In this document: positions 52,684 through 61,267 of the stretch, piece after piece
Layout of the letters: every line of letters starts with the position of its first letter
Numbering within the stretch: position 1 is the first letter of the stretch
NCBI RefSeq assembly: GCF_002217475.1
Contig: NZ_MUHH01000023.1
Location: 70,727-134,726, forward strand
Origin: Flavobacterium tructae
GTDB taxonomy: Bacteria > Bacteroidota > Bacteroidia > Flavobacteriales > Flavobacteriaceae
Reading direction: 5' to 3'
Length of the DNA stretch: 64,000 nt
Translations under genes and position numbers: made by a program
The notes under the pieces: model-generated
Told to the model about the DNA's origin: nothing
Database searches by the model: none
What the model saw: the letters and a program-made list of their open reading frames with translations, nothing else

Positions 52684-53373
52684 CTACTCTTCTAATAATA
52701 TTTTAATATCTTCCTGTATGTCTCTAACTCCTTTTTTATCTAATCCGTCATAATAGATATTTGGGTTTCCGAATTCATCTTTTCTGCAACGAATATTTCC
52801 TTCTTTATCAATTAAAGCGAACAAACCTGAGTGTTCAAAACCACCGCTCACTTTTTCATTCTCTCCGGCATATAAATTGAATCCTTTATTAGACAATTCC
52901 ATGATCGCATTTTTATCACCCGTTAAGAAATTCCAGGTAGAAGATTTTACTCCTAATAACTTCGCATGTTCTTTTAAAACCTGTGGTGTATCATGTTTAG
53001 GATCGATTGTGATGGATACGATTCCGAAATTTGGATTTCCGAAAAAAGTCTTTTCGATCTCCAGCATGCTTAAATTCATTTTCGGGCAAATTGACGGGCA
53101 AGTGGTGAAGAAAAATTCTAACACATACACTTTTCCTTTGTAAGTATCATTCGAAACTTTAGCATTGTCCTGATTGGTTAATTCAAATTTCGGCGCTGGT
53201 CCAATTTTCATCAATTTACCATCCGATTTTGAAGTTTTCAATCCTACATTGTCCAGACGGTTTCCTTTTACAATGTCGTCGTTTTTAACTCTGTCAACAA
53301 TTTTAGGAACGGCATAAATTCCAAAAATTAAAATGATAAACGAAATACCGATATATGATTTATTCTTAAACAT
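52684..53373 (-). CDS. SCO family copper chaperone
   Basis: A 229-residue protein that delivers copper to the CuA site of cytochrome oxidase and has a thioredoxin fold. N-terminal anchor (IGISFIILIFGIYAVPKIV), then TTCPSICPKM with Cys92 and Cys96 as copper ligands, and a later histidine in GGFEHSGLF as third ligand. Also PNFGIVSITIDPKHDTP, the usual SCO strand. Located in the oxidase assembly run, ten bases downstream of a second thioredoxin-like protein. Confidence 0.9.
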   Translation of the reverse strand: MFKNKSYIGISFIILIFGIYAVPKIVDRVKNDDIVKGNRLDNVGLKTSKSDGKLMKIGPAPKFELTNQDNAKVSNDTYKGKVYVLEFFFTTCPSICPKMNLSMLEIEKTFFGNPNFGIVSITIDPKHDTPQVLKEHAKLLGVKSSTWNFLTGDKNAIMELSNKGFNLYAGENEKVSGGFEHSGLFALIDKEGNIRCRKDEFGNPNIYYDGLDKKGVRDIQEDIKILLEE

Positions 53374-53383
53374 GATAGAAAGA

Positions 53384-54025
53384 TTAAAGTTGTTTAGTTG
53401 CGTTGTGATTCTTTTTTAGAGCAGCACGATATTCGTATAAAATGATTTTAAAATCATCCAGCATTTCATTGCTTAGCTCTGAAGGATGAAAAGTGTCATA
53501 CCCTTCTTTATATTCAGCTGCATCTTTTCTTCCTCTAAGATTTCTTTCTTTATCGACGATAAAAACATTCGGAGTTCCAAGATTCTGATCTAATTTACCT
53601 TTTAACTTTAGCTGATTGTAAAATGTTTGAATTTCTTCCGGTGAAGCGAAGACGAAGTTCCAGCCTTTCACGTCCGTAAAAGGTTTAAGAGCATCTACTA
53701 CTTTTTGCGCATCGGCTTCAGTTCCCAACGGGCAAAGTATTACAAACTGAAGATCTTCAAAACCATTATAGCGTTTGTAAATTTTTTCGTTTAAGTTAAA
53801 ATAATTCCCGCGATTGCTTAAAAGTTCAGATCCTGAAAAACCAAGAACCGTGATCTTTTTATCCAGCAAAACTTTCTTTCCGTTCAGGGATTTCCAATCA
53901 CCGAAATCTTTAATTTTTGGTGTTATAACAGGAAGTGTAGTAAAGCTGTTAACCCCCGAAGCAAAAAACAAATAGGCTACAATTGGCAAAACAAAAAGAG
54001 CAAAAAGAACTATATTTTTTTTCAT
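53384..54025 (-). CDS. Thioredoxin-like fold membrane-anchored protein
   Basis: A 213-residue protein with an N-terminal anchor (NIVLFALFVLPIVAYLFFASG) and a thioredoxin-like core: ITVLGFSGSELLSNRG, then FVILCPLGTEADAQKVVDAL, WNFVFASPEEI and LGTPNVFIVDKERNLRGRKD, where the last part resembles the SCO end (FALIDKEGNIRCRKDEFG). The CxxxC copper motif of SCO is absent. It lies directly before the SCO gene and is probably a helper in oxidase assembly (inference). Confidence 0.7.
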   Translation of the reverse strand: MKKNIVLFALFVLPIVAYLFFASGVNSFTTLPVITPKIKDFGDWKSLNGKKVLLDKKITVLGFSGSELLSNRGNYFNLNEKIYKRYNGFEDLQFVILCPLGTEADAQKVVDALKPFTDVKGWNFVFASPEEIQTFYNQLKLKGKLDQNLGTPNVFIVDKERNLRGRKDAAEYKEGYDTFHPSELSNEMLDDFKIILYEYRAALKKNHNATKQL

Positions 54026-54058
54026 TATATCTGTACAAGTTATTGAGGTACAAAAATA

Positions 54059-54081
54059 AAAAAATCCCGATGTTATCGGGA
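54059..54081 (-). terminator. Terminator after the cytochrome oxidase subunit IV gene
   Basis: On the minus strand, TCCCGAT and ATCGGGA pair around three bases and are followed by a run of T. It starts 23 bp after the subunit IV stop and separates it from the SCO-type genes. Confidence 0.88.
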
Positions 54082-54103
54082 CTCTTTTCGAATTAATATC
54101 ATG

Positions 54104-54454
54104 TTAAAAATTCCATTTAATAGTAGAATCTTTAAAAACCCCATAAATATAATGTCCTTCTGTTAACAGAATAAACAATAAATATAATACCAGGAAAATA
54201 ACCGGTGCTACAACAGACCATCTAAGGCTGCTTTTTTCACCTTCCATGTGCATAAATGCCCATACTATATAATATGCTTTGAATATTGTAAGGATGTAAA
54301 AAATCCAGTTCAACAAATTCAAGCCAACAAAATGATTAAACTCTAATGATGCAGGTTTGTAGATACCTAAAATAACCTCTACTGTAGTTACTACTGATAG
54401 TAATGCAAAAACAAACCAGATTCTTTTTGTATTTGATACGTGCTCGTGTGACAT
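54104..54454 (-). CDS. Cytochrome c oxidase subunit IV family protein
   Basis: A 116-residue membrane protein with three TM segments (IWFVFALLSVVTTVEVILGI, NLLNWIFYILTIFKAYYIVW, and SVVAPVIFLVLYLLFILLTE). The segment FKAYYIVWAFMHMEGEK is characteristic of the caa3/quinol-oxidase subunit IV family. It stabilises the oxidase in the inner membrane. It lies directly downstream of subunit III. Confidence 0.88.
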   Translation of the reverse strand: MSHEHVSNTKRIWFVFALLSVVTTVEVILGIYKPASLEFNHFVGLNLLNWIFYILTIFKAYYIVWAFMHMEGEKSSLRWSVVAPVIFLVLYLLFILLTEGHYIYGVFKDSTIKWNF

Positions 54455-54472
54455 AATAATTAAAATCTAAAA

Positions 54473-55459
54473 TTAAACTAAGTAGAAAACTGTAAATACA
54501 AATACCCAAACTAAATCGACAAAGTGCCAGTATAAACCAACTTTCTCTACCATTTCGTAGCTTCTTCTTTTCTCGTAAGTACCTAATAATACATTAAAGA
54601 AGATAATGATATTAATGATAACTCCTGAAAATACGTGGAATCCGTGGAATCCTGTGATGAAGAAAAAGAAATCAGCAAATAATTTATTTCCGTATTCGTT
54701 TCTAATCAAATTAGCACCTTCTACAACATATTTAGCACTTGCTAAACGAGCTTCAGACTCTTCTCTTGATAAAACTGTTTTTTTCTTTTTATCTGTAAGA
54801 TGTTCTGTTCTGATTAAAACTTCAGGATGAGCTTTAAAACCTGCCTGAATTTCTGCAACTGTATAGGTTGGCTGTGCCTGAGCATCTTCCATAAACCATG
54901 TTGAATGGCTTCTTGTTAAAGCTTCTCTTTGTTCCGGTAATTTAACCGCAAAATCAGCAAGAGCAACTCTTTTACCATCTTTATCAACAAACTGTAATAA
55001 ACTTCCACCTGCTGTTTCAACTGCCCCATACTCTCCTTTAATGAAGTTTTTCCACTCCCAGGCCTGAGATCCCACGAAGATTAAACCTCCAATAATAGTT
55101 AAGAACATATAAATTGCAACCTTTGTTTTTTTCAATTGGTGACCTGCATCAACAGCTAAAACCATTGTTACAGATGAGAAAATCAAAATAAAAGTCATTA
55201 AGGCTACATAATACATTGGTGCCGCAACGCCATGCATAAAAGGAAAGTGAGTAAACACTTCATCAGCCAAAGGCCAGGTTTCAATAAATTTAAATCTTGA
55301 AAAACCATAAGCAGCAAGGAATCCAGAGAATGTTAAGGCATCTGATACGATAAAAAACCACATCATCATTTTACCATAACTTGCTCCTAATGGCTGGATC
55401 TCATGACCGCCTCCCCAAGTTTTTTCGTCGTTGTTTGCAGTAGTAACTGTCGCTCCCAT
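54473..55459 (-). CDS. Cytochrome c oxidase subunit III with a soluble insertion
   Basis: A 328-residue heme-copper oxidase subunit III. TM helices lie at both ends (YGKMMMWFFIVSDALTFSGF at the start, FADFFFFITGFHGFHVFSGV and the WHFVDLVWVFVFTVFYLV end, typical of COX3). Between about residues 135 and 255 it carries a soluble insertion (GGSLLQFVDKDGKRVALAD through EESEARLASAKYVV) that separates the TM blocks. The neighbouring gene is a second, shorter subunit III. Confidence 0.88.
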   Translation of the reverse strand: MGATVTTANNDEKTWGGGHEIQPLGASYGKMMMWFFIVSDALTFSGFLAAYGFSRFKFIETWPLADEVFTHFPFMHGVAAPMYYVALMTFILIFSSVTMVLAVDAGHQLKKTKVAIYMFLTIIGGLIFVGSQAWEWKNFIKGEYGAVETAGGSLLQFVDKDGKRVALADFAVKLPEQREALTRSHSTWFMEDAQAQPTYTVAEIQAGFKAHPEVLIRTEHLTDKKKKTVLSREESEARLASAKYVVEGANLIRNEYGNKLFADFFFFITGFHGFHVFSGVIINIIIFFNVLLGTYEKRRSYEMVEKVGLYWHFVDLVWVFVFTVFYLV

Positions 55460-55501
55460 AAAAGATATTCGTTAAAAAGTTCCCAAATTTACGTTTTTTT
55501 C

Positions 55502-56101
55502 TTATTTAAAGAAATATAAAAATAAAAATAAATACAACCATAATAAATCCAAAAAGTGCCAATACATCGCACCTAGTTCTATACCAAGAGTTTGAGTCGA
55601 ATTGTATTTTTGTTTAAAATGATTATAAATTATAATTAAAAGTGAAATTAATCCTCCAGCCAAGTGTAACAAGTGTGTCACAGTTACTACATACAAAAAT
55701 GTTGTAGTAATTGAGCTACCTTCTCCTGTAAAATAATACCCGCTTTCAACGATTTGCCCAAAACCTGCAAATTGCAGTACCACGAACAAAATCCCTAAAG
55801 CTAAAGTTCCCAAAAGTAAAGCTGTAACAGCACTTCTATTGTCTTTCTGAATGGCTTTTTTAGCCAGGTAAAAAGTAACACTACAAGCCAAAATAACCGC
55901 TGTACTATAATAAAATGCCGTTGGCAATTCAAAGTTCTTCAACCAGTCAGCTCTTGATTTACTTACCACAAAAGCACTTGTAAGTCCGGCAAACATCATG
56001 GTCATACTTACCATTGCAAACAAGAGGATAAGTTTTGCCGATTTGGCTTTCCTTAGCTTCTCTTCAGCCGCCGTTTCTGTTTTTGTCATTGTCATTTCCA
56101 T
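55502..56101 (-). CDS. Heme-copper oxidase subunit III family protein
   Basis: A 199-residue subunit-III-type membrane protein with five TM helices (LILLFAMVSMTMMFAGLTSAFVV, YYSTAVILACSVTFYLA, LLGTLALGILFVVLQFAGF, VTVTHLLHLAGGLISLLII, and LEYMYWHFLDLLWLYLFLFLYFF-type end). WHFLDLLWLY is the COX3 signature. It is the first of two subunit III genes in the run. It begins two bases after the heme o synthase stop. Confidence 0.87.
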   Translation of the reverse strand: MEMTMTKTETAAEEKLRKAKSAKLILLFAMVSMTMMFAGLTSAFVVSKSRADWLKNFELPTAFYYSTAVILACSVTFYLAKKAIQKDNRSAVTALLLGTLALGILFVVLQFAGFGQIVESGYYFTGEGSSITTTFLYVVTVTHLLHLAGGLISLLIIIYNHFKQKYNSTQTLGIELGAMYWHFLDLLWLYLFLFLYFFK

Positions 56102-56103
56102 AA

Positions 56104-57006
56104 CTATCTTAAAAATTTATCTACTATAAATACGATTTGCAGTAACGAGATATACGAAACACTTACCAGCATTAAAGTTCTCGCTGCTTTTGGTGTTCTT
56201 AACTGATACAGACGTACTGCATAAAACAACATCCATAAACCTAACAAAAACACTAAAATTGCTGCTATTGGCGAGATAAACAATTGCCCTGTATATCCTA
56301 AAACCGGCAATAACGAAGCAACAATCAACCAAACTGTATATAAAATAACCTGCAAAGCGGTTCCTTTATCTTTTTTTCCTGTTGGTAACATGAAGATTCC
56401 GGCTTTCTCATAATCTTCATACAAAAACCAGCCAATTGCCCAAAAGTGAGGAAATTGCCAGAAAAACTGAATTAAAAACAGTGTTCCGGCTTCTATACCA
56501 AATTCTCCTGTAGCAGCAACCCAGCCTAACATGAAAGGAATTGCTCCCGGAAAAGCACCTACAAAAACAGACAATGAAGTTACCGTTTTCAAAGGGGTAT
56601 AAATACTGGTGTATAAGAATATGGAGATTGCGGCAAACATAGCCGACTTAGCATTTATAGTGTAAAGCAAGGCGATACCAATAATAGTAAGCAAACTTGC
56701 TACAAACAAAGCCATTTTTGGAGACATGCGTCCTGAAGGAACCGGGCGATTTTTGGTTCGGTCCATTAAAGCATCGATATCTTTTTCGATCACCTGATTA
56801 AATGCATTCGAAGCTCCAACCATGCAATATCCACCGATTGCCAAAACTGCCAAAACACTCCATTTAAAAGGATGTTCCTCATTAACTCCCAATAAATATC
56901 CGGCTACAGAAGAGAACAATACACTGATTGCTAAACCAGCTTTGGTAATCTCTTTGAAATCGGTAAATATTGATTTTAGTGAAAATGTATTTTTAGTCGC
57001 GTTCAA
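56104..57006 (-). CDS. cyoE: Protoheme IX farnesyltransferase (heme o synthase)
   Basis: Farnesylates heme b to heme o for the oxidase, a membrane UbiA-type prenyltransferase. 300 residues, about nine TM helices. The Asp-rich substrate motif is NQVIEKDIDALMDRTKNRP near residue 70-90. The second motif KKDKGTALQ follows (TGKKDKG). The start codon is TTG (57004-57006, minus strand) since no in-frame ATG fits. It leads the oxidase run cyoE, subunit III, subunit III, subunit IV. A -7 candidate TACATTTG lies 36 bp upstream. Confidence 0.92.
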   Translation of the reverse strand: MNATKNTFSLKSIFTDFKEITKAGLAISVLFSSVAGYLLGVNEEHPFKWSVLAVLAIGGYCMVGASNAFNQVIEKDIDALMDRTKNRPVPSGRMSPKMALFVASLLTIIGIALLYTINAKSAMFAAISIFLYTSIYTPLKTVTSLSVFVGAFPGAIPFMLGWVAATGEFGIEAGTLFLIQFFWQFPHFWAIGWFLYEDYEKAGIFMLPTGKKDKGTALQVILYTVWLIVASLLPVLGYTGQLFISPIAAILVFLLGLWMLFYAVRLYQLRTPKAARTLMLVSVSYISLLQIVFIVDKFLR

Positions 57007-57041
57007 TACAGTAATTATTTGTATGTTTTTTTTGAGTGGTG

Positions 57042-57049
57042 CAAATGTA
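57042..57049 (-). promoter_or_regulatory. Candidate -7 element of the cyoE/oxidase run
   Basis: Minus-strand TACATTTG fits TAnnTTTG, 36 bp before the TTG start. No clear -33 box. Confidence 0.4.
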
Positions 57050-57165
57050 CAAATTAGATTGTAGAATTTAGACCTATAAAATTAGATTTTTTTCAATAAA
57101 ACCTTTACAAAATAAGGACTTGCAAATCTTTAACACTATTATATCAAAAAATCTTATTAAAAACA

Positions 57166-59289
57166 CTAGTAATCAAAATACCAATTGAAGATATCGGAAC
57201 GCAATCCGATAGAAAACCAGGTAGTACTTTGCTTAAAAGTTGTTGGTGTATTTTTCGTAGGATCAAAATTTCGATATAAAAAACTTCCGAACAGTTTCAG
57301 ATTCGTCATCGGGTTTATCAGGTATCCTCCTTGTATATCTGCTATAAAAACGTTTGTTTTATTTCCCTGTCCTACTTTTACACCTTTATCATACGGTCGT
57401 TTCTCATCATAATTCTTATAGATGTTACTTCCGTAATTAAAACTATCTTCAGCGGTATCAAAGTCTAAACCTCTTTTTCCAACGGTAAATTTGGCATCAG
57501 CAAAATAACGCCCTTTATGGTAACGTCCGATTGCAACCAGTTCTGAAAAATTACCTCCCCATTGGTGCCCTATACTCTGATTGTTGTGTCCATAATTGGT
57601 AATCACCGCGCTGTGCGCATATACATACGGACGCACATGATTGTATTCCAGCTGCAGCAGCAAATCTTTTACCTCAAATGCATTGAAATATTTTACCCCC
57701 AATTGGTATCCAAATTTATTTTTCCAACTGCCGTCTCCGCTTTTCATATCTCCTAATGAGAATTCATCCAATAAAAACTGAGCATACAAATTAATATTAT
57801 TGCTCCACTTGTATTTAGACGTTATTCCTAATAATGCATTTCCACTTCTTGACGATGATGCAAACTCGACAGAACGGTAGAAAATAATTGGATTCACAAA
57901 ATTAATATCAAAACCTCTATTATTTGTATCGGTCCAGACTACTGATTCAAAAAAACCTAAGTTCAGTTTGTTAGATACGTTCCAGCTTAAGTAATGATTG
58001 GCCATGAATTTTGTGGCATAAGTTCTCTCCAAGGTCACATCCGGGCGAACATCTTTGAGCCACATGTAAGTATTCGTGTATTTTATTTTCCAGAAGGTCG
58101 TATTGATTTTAAAATACGGATACGGACTTGCTCCGTCACTTTCAAGCAATGAGCGGTATCCATCACCAATAAAATTTCTTCCATAACCCAATTGTAAATC
58201 AAAAAATTTACTTGGTGCGTAGGTAATATTTGCTTCTGCTAAAGGGAAATCATAAGCATCTGTTTTAAATCGTTTCGCAATTCCCATTCCCGGAAGAATG
58301 GCCGGATTTCCTCCTGACGGCTTTAAGGTTTCGGCAAAATCATTATAATAACCCGCAAATCGTCCCTGACTTTCAAAGATCGTTGTGGTAAAATTGATTT
58401 GTTTTCCTAATCCTCCTCTAAAATTTAAGGCACGTGTATTTACGTAGGTATAGGAAGCATCCAGATCTGAGGCTTTCCCCATTTGTAAATCCACAATAGG
58501 ATTTAAGGACAGCCAATAATCTTCTCCCTGAATCTGAACCATATTTTCATTCCAGAATTTTCTCCCCAGCCAAGTGGAAACATTTTTCTGAAGGGATTGA
58601 TTTACTGCTTTTAAATTATAATACTTTGAAACTTCAGCATACGTATACGGCTTTGATGCGGTATGGTTATTACTTCCCACCTGATTCATTGCTTTATCAA
58701 ACTGTGCATAATAGCTGTGTGAAAACGGAATATTCAAATGACTTTCAAATTCCGGATTGTTGTATTTTTTATACACAATACTATCCAATTCTGTCATTGG
58801 TTTTTCGATAGGCTTTAAAATTTGGGCAGCGGCCAATGCTTCCTGAGCAATCTGATCGGCACTTTTCAAAGGAATATCGATCGAAATGGTGTATTTGGAA
58901 TAAGTTGGTTTTCCGTTATAAGTAGACGGCTTTATTTTTGGAAACTTCTTAAAAACACGCTTAGCTTCTTCTGATAACGCATCGTTTAACGCGTTTACAT
59001 AAATTACTTTGAACTCGCCATTTGCATCTACTTCGAATAACACTTTTACTTCTCCTTTATAGTTGGCTTGTTTTAGATTTTCTGGCACCTGATAATTCTG
59101 AAATACAAAATCCTGCACTTCTTTATAAAAACAATTTTCAAGTTGTTTGGATTGAAGATTTTCACAGTTTGGAAAAACCGGAAACTGTTCGGCAGTAAAA
59201 CCAGGTTTGATTGAAGTATTGTTACTTTCCTGCGAAAAAGCAAACAAAGCGGTTAAGGTTAAAATAAAAGACAGGGCAATCTTATTCAC
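57166..59289 (-). CDS. remB: RemB-like gliding/outer-membrane protein (TonB-C-like plus Wzi-like barrel)
   Basis: A 707-residue exported protein (signal ending FAFS). The start codon is GTG. Residues about 30-145 form a TonB C-terminal-like domain (YKGEVKVLFEVDANGEFK, FPKIKPSTYNGKPTYSKY). From about 180 a large outer-membrane barrel of the Wzi/capsule-assembly type follows (RNFIGDGYRSLLESDG, NHYLSWNVSNKLNLGFFESV). The layout agrees with Flavobacterium RemB, a protein needed for full gliding motility. Name assigned from pattern, not from a search. It follows deoC by 18 bases. Confidence 0.65.
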   Translation of the reverse strand: MNKIALSFILTLTALFAFSQESNNTSIKPGFTAEQFPVFPNCENLQSKQLENCFYKEVQDFVFQNYQVPENLKQANYKGEVKVLFEVDANGEFKVIYVNALNDALSEEAKRVFKKFPKIKPSTYNGKPTYSKYTISIDIPLKSADQIAQEALAAAQILKPIEKPMTELDSIVYKKYNNPEFESHLNIPFSHSYYAQFDKAMNQVGSNNHTASKPYTYAEVSKYYNLKAVNQSLQKNVSTWLGRKFWNENMVQIQGEDYWLSLNPIVDLQMGKASDLDASYTYVNTRALNFRGGLGKQINFTTTIFESQGRFAGYYNDFAETLKPSGGNPAILPGMGIAKRFKTDAYDFPLAEANITYAPSKFFDLQLGYGRNFIGDGYRSLLESDGASPYPYFKINTTFWKIKYTNTYMWLKDVRPDVTLERTYATKFMANHYLSWNVSNKLNLGFFESVVWTDTNNRGFDINFVNPIIFYRSVEFASSSRSGNALLGITSKYKWSNNINLYAQFLLDEFSLGDMKSGDGSWKNKFGYQLGVKYFNAFEVKDLLLQLEYNHVRPYVYAHSAVITNYGHNNQSIGHQWGGNFSELVAIGRYHKGRYFADAKFTVGKRGLDFDTAEDSFNYGSNIYKNYDEKRPYDKGVKVGQGNKTNVFIADIQGGYLINPMTNLKLFGSFLYRNFDPTKNTPTTFKQSTTWFSIGLRSDIFNWYFDY

Positions 59290-59307
59290 GTAAATTTAGG
59301 TTTTTAT

Positions 59308-60051
59308 TTAATATTGATTTGAGGTATTCCCTCCATCCGCAATTGTTTTTGCAGCAGAGGTTCCGATTCGTTTTACACCTAATCGAATCATTTCTATGGC
59401 ATCCTGATAAGACCGAACTCCTCCGGCAGCTTTAACTGGCAGAGGCGATGCGTTTTCCAGCATCATTATAATTGTTGGAAGGGTAGCTCCGTTTGGCAAA
59501 TCGTTTTCGGTTTTATAAAATCCGGTAGACGACTTCACGAAAACTGAACCGTAGTTTTCTTCTTTAAAATGAGATATCACTACATTTTTAATCAATGCCG
59601 AAAGCTGAATGATCTGTGTATCATTTAAGGCGGCAACTTCAATAATCCATTTCACTGTTTTATTGCTTGCAAGACCAATTTGTGTTCCCACTAAAATCTC
59701 TTGTTTGACCAGATCAACATCGCCTTCTTTGAATGCCTTATAATTGCAAACAAAATCCAGATCATCTGCTCCGTCTTCTATTGCTTTGTTGGCTTCTTTT
59801 AACTTAGACTCTAAATCTGAGTCTCCTTCCGGAAAATCAATGACTGTACCTATCAGCAAAGTCGAATTGGCTTTATGAATCATTTCTTTTGCCAAAACTA
59901 CCTGTTCGGGCCGAATCATGATGAGTTTAAAACCTTCGCGAATTGCCTCTTCAATAGCATTTTTAACCACTAGGGTATTTTCCGCTTCCGAAAGTCCAGC
60001 CTGAGAGGCTGTTTTTAAATACGTAGAGTCCAGATATTGCTTAACATTCAT
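59308..60051 (-). CDS. deoC: Deoxyribose-phosphate aldolase
   Basis: Splits 2-deoxyribose 5-phosphate into acetaldehyde and glyceraldehyde 3-phosphate in deoxynucleoside breakdown. 247 residues from ATG 60051 (MNVKQYLDSTYLKT); an upstream start at 60108 is not family-like. TIM-barrel motifs: DFVCNYKAFKEGD, the Schiff-base lysine in VFVKSSTGF and the second catalytic lysine in PVKAAGGVRSYQDA. Cytosolic. The C-terminus ends NTSNQY as in other Flavobacteriia. First of a pair with the RemB-like gene. Confidence 0.94.
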   Translation of the reverse strand: MNVKQYLDSTYLKTASQAGLSEAENTLVVKNAIEEAIREGFKLIMIRPEQVVLAKEMIHKANSTLLIGTVIDFPEGDSDLESKLKEANKAIEDGADDLDFVCNYKAFKEGDVDLVKQEILVGTQIGLASNKTVKWIIEVAALNDTQIIQLSALIKNVVISHFKEENYGSVFVKSSTGFYKTENDLPNGATLPTIIMMLENASPLPVKAAGGVRSYQDAIEMIRLGVKRIGTSAAKTIADGGNTSNQY

Positions 60052-60391
60052 GATTTGTGCGTGTTCTGAGAATTCTGCAAAAATACATTTAAAATTAGAA
60101 TGAATCACAAAGGCTGGGAAGATTTACATAAAGTAGCCACGGGTTTCTTTTAAAACAAAGCAACATGAAAAATAATCTGACAACGTACTATCATTAAACT
60201 AATAGATTTTTGAATGCAGAGTAACGATTGCTGCTTTTTGATTTGATGTTTCTTAATGATACGATCGTCGATTTTATAACATCTGAAATCAAAAATCGCT
60301 AATCTTTTTACCCATTTTTTCCAGACTAAATAATATTTCTCGCAAAGTCGCAAAGTTTTAACCAACCTTGAAAACATTAAGATTAGATCAC
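60052..60391. other. Gap between deoC and the VanZ-like gene
   Basis: About 340 bp with no supported gene. It holds two direct copies of CGCAAAGT at 60341-60356, a motif common in extragenic repeats of this group. A 75-codon minus-strand open frame at 60150-60377 has an implausible composition. The rest is AT-rich and unstructured. Confidence 0.6.
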
Positions 60392-60414
60392 AAAAAAACC
60401 CACCGAAGTGGGTT
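60392..60414 (-). terminator. Terminator of the gcvH-VanZ-like pair
   Basis: AACCCAC and GTGGGTT pair around CGAA on the minus strand and are followed by a run of T. It lies nine bases after the VanZ-like gene stop. Confidence 0.9.
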
Positions 60415-60422
60415 CTATACTT

Positions 60423-60806
60423 TTAAATTTTATCGATTTGTTTTTTAAAAACTATCGCGGCAAAAATACCAAAAATAGCTCCAAGTGCATTGGCTAAAAC
60501 ATCTGTTACATCTGATGCTCGTGTAACCGTTAAAACACCTTGCAGAATTTCGATTGTAATTCCGAAAAAAACAGAAAATATAAATGAAATTAAATAGGCC
60601 TTGTAATCGTCTGGTGCTTTTCCTTTCAGCTCTTTTTTGAAAAACAAAATCCAGGAAATTGTAAATCCAAAATGAAAACAAAAATGGACAATCTTATCTA
60701 TACTCGGAAAATTTACGGCCGGAATATTACTGGAATCTGTTAAACAAAAATAAGTAATGATTCCTGAGCAGATAATTGCCCAGATTAAAAGCAATTGTTT
60801 AGGCAC
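60423..60806 (-). CDS. VanZ family membrane protein
   Basis: A 127-residue membrane protein with four TM segments ([54 protein letters not shown], and [18 protein letters not shown]). VHFCFHFGF and the ILQ-GxxxxxxDxxANxxG pattern ([13 protein letters not shown]) are the VanZ-like signature. The start is GTG (60804-60806) overlapping the gcvH stop by eight bases, so it is translationally coupled to gcvH. Role in envelope or antibiotic tolerance is unproven. Confidence 0.82.
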   Translation of the reverse strand: MPKQLLLIWAIICSGIITYFCLTDSSNIPAVNFPSIDKIVHFCFHFGFTISWILFFKKELKGKAPDDYKAYLISFIFSVFFGITIEILQGVLTVTRASDVTDVLANALGAIFGIFAAIVFKKQIDKI

Positions 60807-61179
60807 CTATAAGTTCTTTATAAGCGTCGGCAGACAATAAAGAATCAATTTCTGATGCATCAGCAATTTTAATTTTAATCATCCATCCATCTCCGTAAGG
60901 ATCAGAATTCACAGTTTCAGGCTCGCTTTCAAGATTTTCATTGAAGGCAATGATTTCTCCTGTTAATGGTAAAAACAAATCTGATACTGTCTTTACAGCT
61001 TCAACTGTTCCAAAAACCTCGTCTCTGTCAAGTTTTTGATCTAAAGTTTCTACTTCAACGTACACGATATCCCCTAACTCTTTTTGTGCAAAATGAGTAA
61101 TTCCTACTGTTGCAACATCTCCTTCGATGCTAACCCATTCGTGATCTTTTGTGTACTTTAAATTTGCTGGTATGCTCAT
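60799..61179 (-). CDS. gcvH: Glycine cleavage system H protein
   Basis: Lipoyl carrier that shuttles the aminomethyl group between P, T and L proteins. 126 residues from ATG 61179 ([15 protein letters not shown]), with the lipoylated Lys63 in [11 protein letters not shown]. The longer frame to 61278 runs into sprA and is rejected. Other glycine cleavage genes are not in the window. The sprA-gcvH order is conserved in Flavobacterium. A -7 candidate TACATTTG lies at 61223-61230 on the minus strand. Confidence 0.95.
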   Translation of the reverse strand: MSIPANLKYTKDHEWVSIEGDVATVGITHFAQKELGDIVYVEVETLDQKLDRDEVFGTVEAVKTVSDLFLPLTGEIIAFNENLESEPETVNSDPYGDGWMIKIKIADASEIDSLLSADAYKELIGA

Positions 61180-61222
61180 AATAGTTGTGTGTTTGAAAAT
61201 TGATAGTTTAATAATTGAGGCA

Positions 61223-61230
61223 CAAATGTA
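61223..61230 (-). promoter_or_regulatory. Candidate -7 element of gcvH
   Basis: Minus-strand TACATTTG, 43 bp before the gcvH ATG and downstream of the sprA stop, suggests that gcvH has its own promoter. Confidence 0.45.
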
Positions 61231-61267
61231 ATAATCTTCTAATAAAATCCTCTTTAGAAATTCAAAA

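Noticed and set aside
60150..60377. Minus-strand open frame of 75 codons between deoC and the VanZ-like gene
   Set aside because: Composition rich in Cys, Ile, Lys and Arg without a signal, domain or ribosome-binding context; the DNA includes repeat-like CGCAAAGT copies.
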